NCBI RefSeq assembly: GCF_019801965.1
Contig: NZ_JAHVIA010000006.1
Location: 1 to 64,000 of the forward strand
Source: Salipiger bermudensis
Lineage (GTDB): Bacteria; Pseudomonadota; Alphaproteobacteria; Rhodobacterales; Rhodobacteraceae
Reading direction: 5' to 3'
DNA: 64,000 nucleotides
Positions 36,438 through 47,440 of this stretch are shown in pieces. Positions within the stretch are counted from its first letter, which is position 1. Every line of letters starts with the position of its first letter. The translations under genes and the position numbers were made by a program. The notes under the pieces were generated by a model. The model ran no database searches. It had not been told where the DNA came from and saw only the letters and a program-made list of their open reading frames with translations.

Positions 36438-37835
36438 ATGAAGGACACCCACACCCCCGACCGCGTCATGACCACGACGAACCCGGCCACCGAGGAGGTG
36501 CTCGAGACCTACCCGCTGATGACCGACGAGGAGATGGTCTCGGCGCTCGAGGCCTGCCACGCGGCGTTCGGCGACTGGCGGCTCAAATCGCACGAGGAAC
36601 GTGGTGAGGTCCTGCGGGCCATCGGCGCCAAGCTGCGGGACCGCAAGGAGGAGTTTGCCGCGCTGATGACGCGGGAGATGGGCAAGCGCCTGCAGGACAG
36701 CCGCGATGAGATCGATCTCTGCGCCGCGATCTGCGACTGGACGGCAGAGGCCGGGCCGAAGGTGCTGGCCGACGAGGAGCGCAGCCTGCAGGACGGGCGC
36801 AAGGGCCTCATCACCAAGTCGCCGATCGGCGTGATCTACGGCATCCAGCCGTGGAACTTCCCGGCCTACCAGGCGGTGCGCTATGCCATCGCCAATCTCA
36901 TGGCCGGCAACGGCGTGCTGCTGAAGCATGCCGAGATCTGCACCGGTTCGGGCCTGAAGCTGCGCGACATCTTCGAAGAGGCGGGCCTGCCGAAGAACCT
37001 CTTCACCGTCATGCTGATCGATCACGACCAATCGGATACGCTGATGGGCCACGAGCTGGTGCGCGGCGTCACCATGACCGGCAGCGCCAAGTCGGGCAGC
37101 ATCATCGCCGCCAAAGCCGGTGAGCACCTGAAGAAGACGGTGATGGAGCTCGGCTCCAACGATGCCTATCTCGTGCTCGAGGACGCCGACATCGAACTCG
37201 CCGTGAAGACCTGCGTCGCGGGCCGGATCTACAACAACGGCCAGACCTGCGTGAACGCCAAGCGCTTCGTCATCGTGGACAAGGTCTACGACGCCTTCGT
37301 CGATGGCTACGTGAAAGCGATGGGCGACGTCTCGCTCGGCGACCCCACCAAGGAAGAGACCGACCTCGGTCCGATGGCGCGCAAGGATCTGCGCGAGACG
37401 CTGCACGAGCAGGTGGAGAAATCCGTCGCCAAGGGCGCGAAGATCGCCGTTGGCGGCGAGATGCCCGAGGGCAAGGGCTACTACTATCCCGCCACCGTTC
37501 TGACGGAGGTCGAGCCCGGGCAGCCCGCCTATGACGAAGAACTCTTCGGGCCGGTCGCCTCGGTGATCCGCGCCAAGGATGACGAAGACGCCATGCGCAT
37601 CGCCAATGACAGCCGGTTCGGCCTCGGCGGCGGCATCTTCAGCCGCGACGAGGCGCGGGCGACCGAGCTGGCGAAGCAGCACTTCGACACCGGCATGGTG
37701 TTCATCAACCACTTCAATCTCGCCACGCCGGAGATGCCGTTCGGCGGCGTGAAGGACAGTGGCTACGGGCGCGAGCACGGCGGCTTTGGGATGTCCGAAT
37801 TCGTCAATGCGAAGGCCATCACCCTGCCGGGCTGA
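36438..37835 (+). CDS. NAD(P)-dependent succinate-semialdehyde-type aldehyde dehydrogenase
   Basis: 465 residues from ATG 36438. Aldehyde dehydrogenase elements are: IYGIQPWNFPAYQAVRYAI (cofactor entry, with Asn), TGSAKSGSIIAAKAGEHLKK (cofactor loop), ELGSNDAYLVLEDADIE (general-base Glu) and NNGQTCVNAKRFVI (catalytic Cys). ELFGPVASVIRAKD follows. The short length and LGSNDAYLV/HFNLATPEMPFGGVKDSGYG pattern match the Sad/YneI-like succinate-semialdehyde dehydrogenase subgroup. It should oxidise succinate semialdehyde or a similar aldehyde to the acid. A clean terminator follows. Confidence 0.92.
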   Translation: MKDTHTPDRVMTTTNPATEEVLETYPLMTDEEMVSALEACHAAFGDWRLKSHEERGEVLRAIGAKLRDRKEEFAALMTREMGKRLQDSRDEIDLCAAICDWTAEAGPKVLADEERSLQDGRKGLITKSPIGVIYGIQPWNFPAYQAVRYAIANLMAGNGVLLKHAEICTGSGLKLRDIFEEAGLPKNLFTVMLIDHDQSDTLMGHELVRGVTMTGSAKSGSIIAAKAGEHLKKTVMELGSNDAYLVLEDADIELAVKTCVAGRIYNNGQTCVNAKRFVIVDKVYDAFVDGYVKAMGDVSLGDPTKEETDLGPMARKDLRETLHEQVEKSVAKGAKIAVGGEMPEGKGYYYPATVLTEVEPGQPAYDEELFGPVASVIRAKDDEDAMRIANDSRFGLGGGIFSRDEARATELAKQHFDTGMVFINHFNLATPEMPFGGVKDSGYGREHGGFGMSEFVNAKAITLPG

Positions 37836-37857
37836 TGCCTTCTTAGAGCTGAGACAT

Positions 37858-37883
37858 GGGCAGGGGCCGACTGGCCCCTGCCC
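37858..37883 (+). terminator. Rho-independent-type terminator after the aldehyde dehydrogenase gene
   Basis: GGGCAGGGGCC (37858-37868), a GACT loop, then GGCCCCTGCCC (37873-37883) followed by TT. A perfect 11-bp GC-rich stem 23 bases after the stop. Confidence 0.85.
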
Positions 37884-38031
37884 TTCCGGTTTGCCAAGTG
37901 TCTGTAGGGCCGTCATCCTGCTGTCGGGGATTGAAGAGCGGCCGCGAAAGCACGACATACATCGCACCAATTGCCTGCTGGAAACATCATGGAGAGCTGG
38001 CCGGATGCCGGAGATCGAAGATCAGGGAAGC

Positions 38032-39351
38032 ATGCCCAAGATCGAGCGTCTGTATCTGGATTTCGACAGTTTCTTCGCCTCGGCAGAGCAGCATTTCAAC
38101 GCCGAACTGCGCGGGCGCCCGCTCGGGGTCGTGCCGCTCGACTCGCCGCATTCCAGCTGCATCGCCGTCAGCCGCGAGGCCAAGGCGCGCGGCGTGAAGA
38201 CCGGCGCCTCGATCCAGGCGGCGCGCCGCATCCTCCCCGACATGATCTTCGTGATCGCACGACACGACGCCTACGTGCGGCTGCACAAGCGCATCCTCGA
38301 CGTGGTCGGCTCGATCCTCCCGGTCGCCAATGTGCGCTCGATCGATGAGGTGGCCTGCCACCTGTCGCCCAGCGAGGCGCGCGAGGGCAAGGCGCTGTCC
38401 GACCGCATCAAGGCGGCTCTCGCGCAGGCGTTCAGCCCGGCGCTCACCTGTTCCATCGGGATGGCCCCGACCGAGCTTCTGGCGAAGGTCGGCGCCGAGA
38501 TGAACAAGCCCGACGGCTTTGCCCTGATCGCTGCGCAGGATCTGCCCGCCGCCCTCTCGAAGCTCGAGCTGCGCGATCTTCCCGGCATCTCCAAGGGCAT
38601 CGGCGCGCGGCTCGCGGCGGCCGGCGTGCACGACATCGAGGGCCTGTGGCGGCTCGCGCCGAAGCAGGCGCGGCGGATCTGGGGCAATGTCGAGGGTGAA
38701 CGGTTCTGGAGTGAATTCCACGGCGTCCATGCCGAGCGGCCAGACACCAAGAAAAGCATGTATGGCCACGGGCGCGTCCTCCCGCGCGATGGCCGAGCGC
38801 CGCAACAAGTCGAGGCCTGCGCGCGGCAATTGCTGCTGAGCGCCGCGCGCAGGTTGCGCCGCGACGGGCTGCGCGCCACCGAGCTTAGCCTGGGCTTCCG
38901 AAGCGGGCGCGGGTCCGACGAGGCGCAATGGACATGGCGCGAGAGCTTCGCTGCGGCGCGCGACGATCGCACCTTCACCCGGGCGCTGTCCAAGGCTCTG
39001 GCCGAGGCCCGCCGTGGTCTGAAATTCTCGCCGCACGCCGTCAGCGTGACCCTGCAGGGGCTGGCCTCCGACAGCGAGCTGACCGGGGATCTGTTTGCCG
39101 GCAGCCTCGACGATGGGGCTGACGAGGCGACGCGCAAGACCTGGGAGAAGGTCAGCGACGTGATGGACAGCCTGCGCCGGCTGCACGGCGCCAAGGCACT
39201 CTCCCTCGGCGTTCAGGACGAGATCCCCGGCGGTTATGTCGGCGCCAAGATCGCCTTCGGCCGGATCCCGGACGAGGCCGATTTCAGCGAGGCGCCAACG
39301 CGGGATGAAGACACCCGCTTCCTCTCGGGCCAGCCCCCCGGCGCTCTCTGA
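38032..39351 (+). CDS. Y-family DNA polymerase (translesion, DinB-like)
   Basis: 439 residues from ATG 38032, preceded by AGGGAAG; ATG 38005 is in frame and would add nine residues. Catalytic carboxylates are in YLDFDSFFASAEQ (Asp8 region) and NVRSIDEVACHL (Asp-Glu). The nucleotide-binding VSREAKARGVKTG and the helix-hairpin-helix-like thumb LRDLPGISKGIGARLAAAGV are present. A little-finger region follows (about 255-370). A beta-clamp-binding peptide is not obvious at the C-terminus. It copies past damaged bases. There is no lexA/imuA neighbour and no LexA-type box that I can identify. Confidence 0.9.
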   Translation: MPKIERLYLDFDSFFASAEQHFNAELRGRPLGVVPLDSPHSSCIAVSREAKARGVKTGASIQAARRILPDMIFVIARHDAYVRLHKRILDVVGSILPVANVRSIDEVACHLSPSEAREGKALSDRIKAALAQAFSPALTCSIGMAPTELLAKVGAEMNKPDGFALIAAQDLPAALSKLELRDLPGISKGIGARLAAAGVHDIEGLWRLAPKQARRIWGNVEGERFWSEFHGVHAERPDTKKSMYGHGRVLPRDGRAPQQVEACARQLLLSAARRLRRDGLRATELSLGFRSGRGSDEAQWTWRESFAAARDDRTFTRALSKALAEARRGLKFSPHAVSVTLQGLASDSELTGDLFAGSLDDGADEATRKTWEKVSDVMDSLRRLHGAKALSLGVQDEIPGGYVGAKIAFGRIPDEADFSEAPTRDEDTRFLSGQPPGAL

Positions 39352-39664
39352 CACGAGGCAGAAGGCTGGGTGGGGCAGCGCCCGGCTCTTCCCTCTCGGC
39401 GGCCGCGCACAAACATCCGCGCGCAGCGCTCATTACGGAGGCCAATCCGGGATGACGCGCCATGCCCTGCAGGCCCGGATCTTGGCAGCGCCCGATCCGG
39501 TGCGACGCAAGCGGGCACCGCCACGGCGCGGCGGTCAATTTGCAGGTTTTGCTTTCCATTTCGGCCCGAGGCACCACGATTACCCACATCATTGGCGTCG
39601 AACCATCCGACAGGACGTGACACAAGACGCCAACACCGGATCGCTCGCGGAAAGGATGATCGAC
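39352..39664. other. 313-bp intergenic region upstream of the arginase gene
   Basis: No gene is supported. The stretch 39535-39600 is somewhat less GC-rich and is the likeliest place for the arginase promoter. The ribosome site GGAAAGG lies at 39649-39655. Confidence 0.4.
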
Positions 39665-40594
39665 ATGCCCGGAACCTGCGCCCTGCTCGGGGCCCCCATC
39701 GAAACCGGCGCCTCGCAGCGTGGCTGCATCATGGGCCCGGCCAGCCTGCGCACCGCCGGCCTTGCCGAAGCGCTGACCGGGCTGGGCTGGCAGGTCTCGG
39801 ACCGGGGCGATGTCACCATCGCGGCGCAGCAGCCGCAGCCCCATGCCAATCCGGCGCTGCATCACCTCGCCGAGACATCGGCCTGGATCGCGGCGCTGCA
39901 GGCCGCTGCCCTCGAGGCGGGCGCGGCCTGCGATCTGCCGATCTTCATGGGCGGCGATCACTCGATGGCGGCCGGAACCGTGCCGGCGATGGCGCGCCGG
40001 GCGCAGGAGGCGGGCCGGCCGCTGTTCGTGCTCTGGCTCGACGCGCATCCTGATCTGCACACGCTCGAGACCAGCGAGAGCGGCAACCTTCACGGCACGC
40101 CGGTGGCCTATTTCACCGGCCAGCCGGGCTGCGACAGCTACCCCGCCCTGCCGGGCCGCGTCGACCCCAAGCAGATCTGCATGATGGGCATTCGCTCCGT
40201 CGACGCCGCCGAGCAGCTTCGCATCCGCGAGCTTGGCGTCGAGGTGCATGACATGCGCGCCATCGACGAGACCGGCGTGCTCGAGCCCCTGCGGCGCTTC
40301 CTGGCCCGGGTGCGGGCGGCGGACGCCATGCTGCACGTCTCCTTCGACGTCGATTTCCTCGACCCTGCCATCGCGCCGGCGGTCGGCACCACCGTGCCCG
40401 GCGGGGCGACGTTCCGAGAGGCCCATCTGATCATGGAGACGCTCTGCGACAGCGAGCTGGTGACCTCGCTCGACCTGGTGGAGCTGAACCCGTTCCTCGA
40501 CGAACGTGGCAAGACCGCGAAGCTGATGTGCGACCTGACGGCGAGCCTCTTCGGCCGGCGCGTGATGGACCGGATGACCCGAAGCGCCTACTGA
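39665..40594 (+). CDS. Arginase (ureohydrolase family)
   Basis: 309 residues from ATG 39665; GGAAAGG ends 9 bases upstream, whereas the ATG at 39656 abuts it. Manganese ligands are all visible: MGGDHSMAAG (His), WLDAHPDLHT (Asp, His, Asp) and SFDVDFLDPAIAPAVG (two Asp). The start LLGAPIETGASQRGCIMGP and the length are typical of arginases rather than agmatinases. It hydrolyses L-arginine to ornithine and urea. It stands alone; no ornithine aminotransferase or cyclodeaminase is next to it. A bidirectional hairpin separates it from the convergent ABC ATPase gene. Confidence 0.92.
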   Translation: MPGTCALLGAPIETGASQRGCIMGPASLRTAGLAEALTGLGWQVSDRGDVTIAAQQPQPHANPALHHLAETSAWIAALQAAALEAGAACDLPIFMGGDHSMAAGTVPAMARRAQEAGRPLFVLWLDAHPDLHTLETSESGNLHGTPVAYFTGQPGCDSYPALPGRVDPKQICMMGIRSVDAAEQLRIRELGVEVHDMRAIDETGVLEPLRRFLARVRAADAMLHVSFDVDFLDPAIAPAVGTTVPGGATFREAHLIMETLCDSELVTSLDLVELNPFLDERGKTAKLMCDLTASLFGRRVMDRMTRSAY

Positions 40595-40601
40595 GCGAAG
40601 T

Positions 40602-40622
40602 GGGGCGTCCGGGGAGCGCCCC
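40602..40622. terminator. Bidirectional hairpin between arginase and ABC ATPase genes
   Basis: GGGGCG (40602-40607) and CGCCCC (40617-40622), 9-nt loop, in the 48-bp gap between two convergent genes. No T-tract. Confidence 0.5.
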
Positions 40623-40642
40623 GGCCGCCGCACCCCTCTGTG

Positions 40643-41719
<1,077 letters not shown>

Positions 41720-41760
41720 GTGGTCCTCCCTGACCTGCGGCCCCGGAAATGTGGGGTTGC

Positions 41761-41796
41761 ATTATCGATATTAGTGATGTTATCGATATTGATAAT
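41761..41796. promoter_or_regulatory. Operator-like AT-rich repeat between ugpC and the GntR gene
   Basis: Two direct repeats TTATCGATATT (41762-41772 and 41780-41790), 18 bp apart, each containing the palindrome TATCGATA. The whole is flanked by ATTATC (41761-41766) and GATAAT (41791-41796). It is centred in a 133-bp divergent promoter region and is much more AT-rich than its surroundings. It is the probable site of the GntR protein encoded at 41853. Confidence 0.7.
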
Positions 41797-41852
41797 GAAC
41801 GACAAGGGCAAAGCCGCCAGGCACCGCCCGACGGGAGGAGGACCGGCACAGA

Positions 41853-42554
41853 ATGGCCGTGGAGAGTTTCACCAGCATGACCGTGAGCGATGTCACGCCG
41901 CGCCGCACGAGCAAGCGCAGCCATGCGCTCTTCGAGGCGCTGGAGAAGGAGATCGTGCTGGGAACCCTCAAACCCGAGCAGGCGCTGACAGAGATGGACC
42001 TCGCGCAGCGCTTCGGCTGCAGCCAGGGCACGGTGCGCGAGGCCCTGATGCGGCTCAACGAGGAGGGGCTGGTCAACCGCCTGCCCAACCGTGGCACCAC
42101 CGTCGCCCCCTGCCACGCCGATGACGCCCGCGCGCTGCTGCATGTGCGCCGCGAGGTCGAATGCACCTATCTCGACCGCGTGGTGGCGCGCGCCGACTCG
42201 GTGCTCGAGCAGGAGCTGCACGACCTGCTCAACACCATGCGCAATGCCGCGCGGGATGGCGACGAGTACCGGCTCTCGGTGTTCGACCGCGCGTTCCACC
42301 GCCGCCTCTTCGAGGCTGCCGAGCTGCCGCTGGTGGCGCCGATCCTGACTCGCTGCCTGATCCACAACCACCGCTTCAAGATCCTCAACGCCCAGCCCAA
42401 CCGGGAGTTGGAGGCCACCGCCGAGCGCCACGTGCCGATCCTCGACGCGCTGGCCGCGCGCGATGTCGCGGCGCTGCGCGAGCTGCTCTCGCATCACATC
42501 TCCACAATCGTCGATTTCGGCCCAGATCTCAGCGACACCGGGGCGCCGGAATGA
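41853..42554 (+). CDS. GntR-family regulator, FCD subfamily, of the sugar locus
   Basis: 233 residues. The winged helix spans about residues 22-85 (MDLAQRFGCSQGTVREALMR, wing NRGTTVAPC). The FCD domain spans about 90-220, with His-containing helices FDRAFHRRLF, HNHRFKIL and ELLSHHIS. Divergent from ugpC and translationally coupled (ATGA) to the esterase gene. It probably represses the ABC/catabolic genes on both sides through the TATCGATA repeats. The inducer is presumably a metabolite of the imported sugar (inference). Confidence 0.92.
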   Translation: MAVESFTSMTVSDVTPRRTSKRSHALFEALEKEIVLGTLKPEQALTEMDLAQRFGCSQGTVREALMRLNEEGLVNRLPNRGTTVAPCHADDARALLHVRREVECTYLDRVVARADSVLEQELHDLLNTMRNAARDGDEYRLSVFDRAFHRRLFEAAELPLVAPILTRCLIHNHRFKILNAQPNRELEATAERHVPILDALAARDVAALRELLSHHISTIVDFGPDLSDTGAPE

Positions 42555-43462
42555 GTGCTCCGTCCCCCACCATGCGCGCCGTGCTCGAGCGGCTGGCGCA
42601 GGAGGATGCCGGGCTTGCCGATCCGACCCTGATGGCGCCGCAGCACGCCCGCGCGCTGGCCGAGTTGACCAATTTGCGCTGGAACGCCCAGCTGCCCGAG
42701 ATGGCCGAGGCGCGCACGGTGATCCATGCCGGCATGCCGGCGCGCTGGGTGGTGCCCGCGAACGACACCGGCACCGAGGCGATCCTGCACGTGCATGGCG
42801 GAGGCTGGGCGCTCTGCTCGCCGATGACCCATGAGGGCGCGGCGCGGCGCATTGCCGAAGCCTGCGCCTGCCCGGTGCTCACGGTGGATTACCGCCTCGC
42901 CCCGGAGCAAGGTTATCCCGCCGGGCTCGACGACATCCTGCGCGCTTGGCAGGCCCGCGACCCGAGCCGCCGCTGGAGCATCGGCGGCGACAGCGCCGGC
43001 GCCAACCTCGCGCTCGCGGCGATGCTGCGGCTGATCGACGAGGGCAGCGAATTGCCGGCCTCCGCGCTGCTGTTCTACGGCGTCTACGGCGCGGATTTCG
43101 AGAGCGAGAGCTACATCCGCAATGCCGAGGGCCCCGGGCTCACCCGCGCCAAGATGATGCGCTACTGGGACTGGTACGCGCCCGCATCCGAGCGCGGCGC
43201 GCCCACCGTGGCGCCGCTTGCCGCCAGCGATGCGCAGCTGCGCACGCTGCCGCCGCTCTACCTGAATGCCGCCGAGCTCGACCCGCTGCTCTCGGACACC
43301 GAGGCGCTGGTCGCACGGCTCCGCGCGCTTGGCCGCGCCGACGCCTACGACCTCGTGAAAGGCGTCGTGCACGGCTTCATGCAGATGGGCTCCGCCCTGC
43401 CGGAGGCGCGTGACGCGTTCACGCGGGCAGGCGAGGTCTTTCGCGAGATTACCGCTCCGTAG
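42551..43462 (+). CDS. Alpha/beta hydrolase of the HSL (hormone-sensitive lipase) family
   Basis: 303 residues from ATG 42551. Oxyanion motif HGGGWALCSP, nucleophile GDSAGANLALAAM (Ser), Asp in AAELDPLLSDT and His in GVVHGFMQM complete the HSL triad. These enzymes cleave small esters and acetylated sugars. In a sugar uptake operon a deacetylase or lactone-opening role is plausible (inference). It overlaps the GntR gene by four bases and is followed 24 bp later by the binding-protein gene. Confidence 0.9.
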   Translation: MSAPSPTMRAVLERLAQEDAGLADPTLMAPQHARALAELTNLRWNAQLPEMAEARTVIHAGMPARWVVPANDTGTEAILHVHGGGWALCSPMTHEGAARRIAEACACPVLTVDYRLAPEQGYPAGLDDILRAWQARDPSRRWSIGGDSAGANLALAAMLRLIDEGSELPASALLFYGVYGADFESESYIRNAEGPGLTRAKMMRYWDWYAPASERGAPTVAPLAASDAQLRTLPPLYLNAAELDPLLSDTEALVARLRALGRADAYDLVKGVVHGFMQMGSALPEARDAFTRAGEVFREITAP

Positions 43463-43486
43463 GGGCGGACACACAGGGAGGAAGTT

Positions 43487-44701
43487 ATGACATTCAAGAC
43501 ATTGACAGGGATCGCCTCGACGCTGGCGCTCTGCGCGGGCATGGCCAGCGCCGACAGCACGGTGCGCTTCTGGTACCACTTCGACAATGCCGACAACCCG
43601 ATGGATGCGCTTGTCGCGGCCTTCGAGGAGGCCAATCCCGGCATTACTGTCGAGGCCGAGAACATCCCGTGGAACAGCTATTACGACCAGCTCTACACCG
43701 CGGTGATCGGCGGCAACGCGCCCGACGCGGCGATGGTAAAGATGTTCGCCCAGCCCCGCCTTGTCGAGATGGGCGCGCTGCAGCCGATCGATGACTGGCT
43801 CGCCAGCTGGGACGGCGCCGACGGCCTGCAGGACAACCTGATCGAGCTCACCAAGGGCCCGGATGGCAAGCAATACTACCTGCCGGTGCAATACGTGGTG
43901 CTGTATCTCTACTACCGCCCCGACATGTTCGAGGAGCTGGGCCTCTCGGTGCCGACCACCTGCGAGGAATTCCGCGAGACCGCCAAGGCGCTGACCCGCG
44001 ACACCGATGGCGACGGCCAGACCGATGTCTACGGCTTCGGCTTCCGCGGCGCCAAGGGCGGCCATGACCATTGGGCGACCTTCACGCTCGGCGCCGAGGG
44101 CGTGAGCCTCACCGAGGGGCTCACCTCCGAGGCGGGCGTTGCCGGCACGCAGTTCGTCGCCGACCTGTTCCAGCAAGACGGCGTCTTCCCGCCCTCGGCC
44201 CCCAATGACGGCTTCCAGGAGATCATCGGCGCCTTCAAGGCCGGCAAGACCGCGATGACCATCCACCATATCGGCTCGGCCAACGGCATGGTCGAGGCGC
44301 TTGGCGACAACGTCTCGGCGGCGCCGGTGCCGGAATGCGGCGGCGGCCACTGGACGGCCTTCGGCGACGAGAGCACCGCGGTGCTGTCCTCGGCGGAAGA
44401 TCCGGAAGCAGCGTGGAAGTGGATCACCTTCCTGTCGTCGGAAGGCAACAACACCATGTTCAACGAGGCCACCGGCCAGCTGCCCGTGGTGAAGGCCGAC
44501 AGCGAGAGCTGGACGCTGCACCCGCAGCGCTTCGTTCAGGCCACGGTCGACAGCCTGCCCTTCGCCGAGATGCTGCCCAACAGCTCGGCCACGGCAGACT
44601 TCGTCAACACCGCCTGGCCCACCAACATGCAGCGCGTTCTGACCGGCGATATCGAGCCGGCCGAGATGAACGCCAAGATCGAAGAGCTCTTCGCCGAGTA
44701 A
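43487..44701 (+). CDS. ABC sugar transporter substrate-binding protein
   Basis: 404 residues with GGGAGGA upstream. Signal peptide 1-22 (MTFKTLTGIASTLALCAGMA, cleaved before DSTVRF). It has the cluster-D sugar-binding fold of MalE/UgpB relatives: FWYHFDNADNPMDALVAAFE, then NAPDAAMVKMFAQPRLVEMG and KTAMTIHHIGSANGMVEAL. AAWKWITFLSSEGNNTMFNE follows. It captures a carbohydrate in the periplasm for the two permeases downstream. A 9-bp-stem hairpin follows before the permease genes. The ligand is not deducible, although the isomerase/dehydrogenase pair downstream suggests a sugar acid, ketose or polyol. Confidence 0.92.
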   Translation: MTFKTLTGIASTLALCAGMASADSTVRFWYHFDNADNPMDALVAAFEEANPGITVEAENIPWNSYYDQLYTAVIGGNAPDAAMVKMFAQPRLVEMGALQPIDDWLASWDGADGLQDNLIELTKGPDGKQYYLPVQYVVLYLYYRPDMFEELGLSVPTTCEEFRETAKALTRDTDGDGQTDVYGFGFRGAKGGHDHWATFTLGAEGVSLTEGLTSEAGVAGTQFVADLFQQDGVFPPSAPNDGFQEIIGAFKAGKTAMTIHHIGSANGMVEALGDNVSAAPVPECGGGHWTAFGDESTAVLSSAEDPEAAWKWITFLSSEGNNTMFNEATGQLPVVKADSESWTLHPQRFVQATVDSLPFAEMLPNSSATADFVNTAWPTNMQRVLTGDIEPAEMNAKIEELFAE

Positions 44702-44717
44702 GCGCGCTCTCCCCGAT

Positions 44718-44742
44718 CCGGGCGCCCCAAGGCGGCGCCCGG
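44718..44742 (+). terminator. Hairpin between binding-protein and permease genes
   Basis: CCGGGCGCC (44718-44726) pairs with GGCGCCCGG (44734-44742), 7-nt loop, 17 bases after the binding-protein stop. No T-tract follows, so it probably attenuates or stabilises the transcript rather than ending the operon. Confidence 0.65.
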
Positions 44743-44778
44743 AGACCCCTGCTCCCCAAGCCGAAAGCCCCGTGCCCC

Positions 44779-45701
44779 ATGACGGACGCGACCATGACCC
44801 ATGTCTCCGAGACACCTAAGCAACGCGCCTCGCTGGGCCGCCAGGTGCTGCCCTACGCGATGCTCACCCCGGCGGTGCTCGTCACCCTTGCCATCGTGTT
44901 CTTCCCGATGCTGCAGACCGCGTGGATGAGCCTGCACGAATACGTCCTCTTCCGCCCCAACGATTTTACCTGGGTGGGGCTCGACAACTTCAAGGCGGCG
45001 CTCAATGACGAGGTGTTCTGGATCTCGCTCAAGCACACCATCGTCTGGATGTGCACCACGATCCCGGCGCAGCTTCTGCTGGGGCTGGTGACCGCGCTGC
45101 TGCTCAACCAGGACTTCCCGTGGCGCCCCGTTGCCCGGGCGCTGATCATCATCCCGTGGGCGCTGCCTTCGGTGGTGATCGCGCTGATGTGGGTTTGGAT
45201 CTATGACAGCAATTACGGCATCGCCAACGAGTTCCTGCTGCGCATGGGGCTGATCCAGCAGGCGATCCCGTGGCTCGCCGATCCCGACACGGCCCTGGCC
45301 TCGATCATCCTCACGCTGACCTGGCAGGGCTTCCCGTTCTTCGCGGTGATGATCCTCGCAGGCCTGCAGTCGATCCCGCAGAGCTACTACGAGGCCGCCT
45401 CGATCGACGGCGCCTCGGCCTGGCGGCAGTTCTGGCACATCACCCTGCCCGGCATCTCCGGCGTGATGATGACCGCCGTGCTGCTGCGGATGATCTGGGT
45501 CGCCAACAGCTTCGACGTCATCTTCGTGATGACCGGCGGCGGCCCCGGCTATGCCACCCACACGCTGCCGCTCTACGCCTTCATCAAGGCCCGGACCAAT
45601 CTCGATTTCGGCTACGGCTCGGCCATCGCCGTGCTCTTCACCCTGCTCTTGATGGTGGTCGTGGTCTTCTACCTCAAGCGCACCGGAAAGGCGGTGTCCT
45701 G

Positions 45702-45702
<1 letters not shown>
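44779..45702 (+). CDS. ABC sugar transporter permease (MalF/UgpA type)
   Basis: 307 residues from ATG 44779. Six membrane segments, and the coupling-loop EAA motif [20 protein letters not shown], which docks on the ATPase. [19 protein letters not shown] is typical of the MalF/UgpA subunit. It overlaps the next permease gene (TGATG). Confidence 0.92.
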
Positions 45703-46536
<834 letters not shown>

Positions 46537-46552
46537 GGAAAGGACAACACCC

Positions 46553-47440
46553 GTGAAAAACCCCATCGGCATCATCTCCATGCAGTTCATCCGGCCCTTC
46601 GCCGGCAAGGATCTGCACTATTTCCAGAAGGCCGCCGATCTCGGCTTCGACTTCGTCGAGCTTCTGGTGCCCGAACCAGAGGACGACCTCAGCATTGCCG
46701 ACGTGAAAAAGGCTGCAGAGGACGCCGGCATCTTCACCGTGCTGGCCGCCCGCGTGAACCAGCAGCGCTCGATCGCCTCCGATGACGCGGCCAACCGGCA
46801 GGGCGGCATGGACTACCTCAAGCTCTGCATCGACGTCGCCGCCGAGCTCGGTGGTGGCATCGTCGGCGGGCCGCTCTATGGCGAGCCCATGGTGTTCGCC
46901 GGGCGCCCGCCGGTGCCGCGCAGCGACGACGAGATCGCCGCCCGGGCCGAGCGCACGATTTCGGCCTTCCAGACAATCGCGCCGCAGGCCGAGGCCGCCG
47001 GCGTGACCTTTGCGGTCGAGGCGCTGAACCGGTTCGAGACCGATATCCTCTCGACCACAAGGCAGGCCTGCGAGGTTGTCGACGCGGTCGACAACCCGGC
47101 CTTCAAGCTGATGCTCGACACCTTCCACATGAACATGGAGGAGCGTTCGATCCCCGATGCCATACGCATGGCGGGCGACCGGATCGTGCATTTCCAGGCC
47201 AACGAGAACCATCGCGGCCATCCCGGCACCGGCCATATCGACTGGACGGCGGTGATGCGCGCGCTGGCGCAGGTGGGCTACACCGGGCCGATCTCGCTCG
47301 AGCCGTTCCGCCGCGCCGACGACCGCGTTGCGCTGCCCATCGCCCATTGGCGCGCGCCGCGCGAGGACGAGAGCGAAAAGCTCATGGCCGGGCTCGGTGT
47401 CATCCGAAACGCCCTCACGCTCGCGGAGGTTGACCAATGA
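46553..47440 (+). CDS. Sugar phosphate isomerase/epimerase-like TIM-barrel protein
   Basis: 295 residues from GTG 46553, with GGAAAGGA 8 bases upstream. Xylose-isomerase-like barrel. Metal ligands in the order Glu-Asp-His-Glu are seen in [42 protein letters not shown] and ISLEPF. The [12 protein letters not shown] loop is that of the D-tagatose/D-psicose 3-epimerase group. It likely epimerises or isomerises the imported sugar or its keto form. The stop overlaps the Gfo/Idh/MocA gene, so the two act in sequence. Confidence 0.9.
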   Translation: MKNPIGIISMQFIRPFAGKDLHYFQKAADLGFDFVELLVPEPEDDLSIADVKKAAEDAGIFTVLAARVNQQRSIASDDAANRQGGMDYLKLCIDVAAELGGGIVGGPLYGEPMVFAGRPPVPRSDDEIAARAERTISAFQTIAPQAEAAGVTFAVEALNRFETDILSTTRQACEVVDAVDNPAFKLMLDTFHMNMEERSIPDAIRMAGDRIVHFQANENHRGHPGTGHIDWTAVMRALAQVGYTGPISLEPFRRADDRVALPIAHWRAPREDESEKLMAGLGVIRNALTLAEVDQ

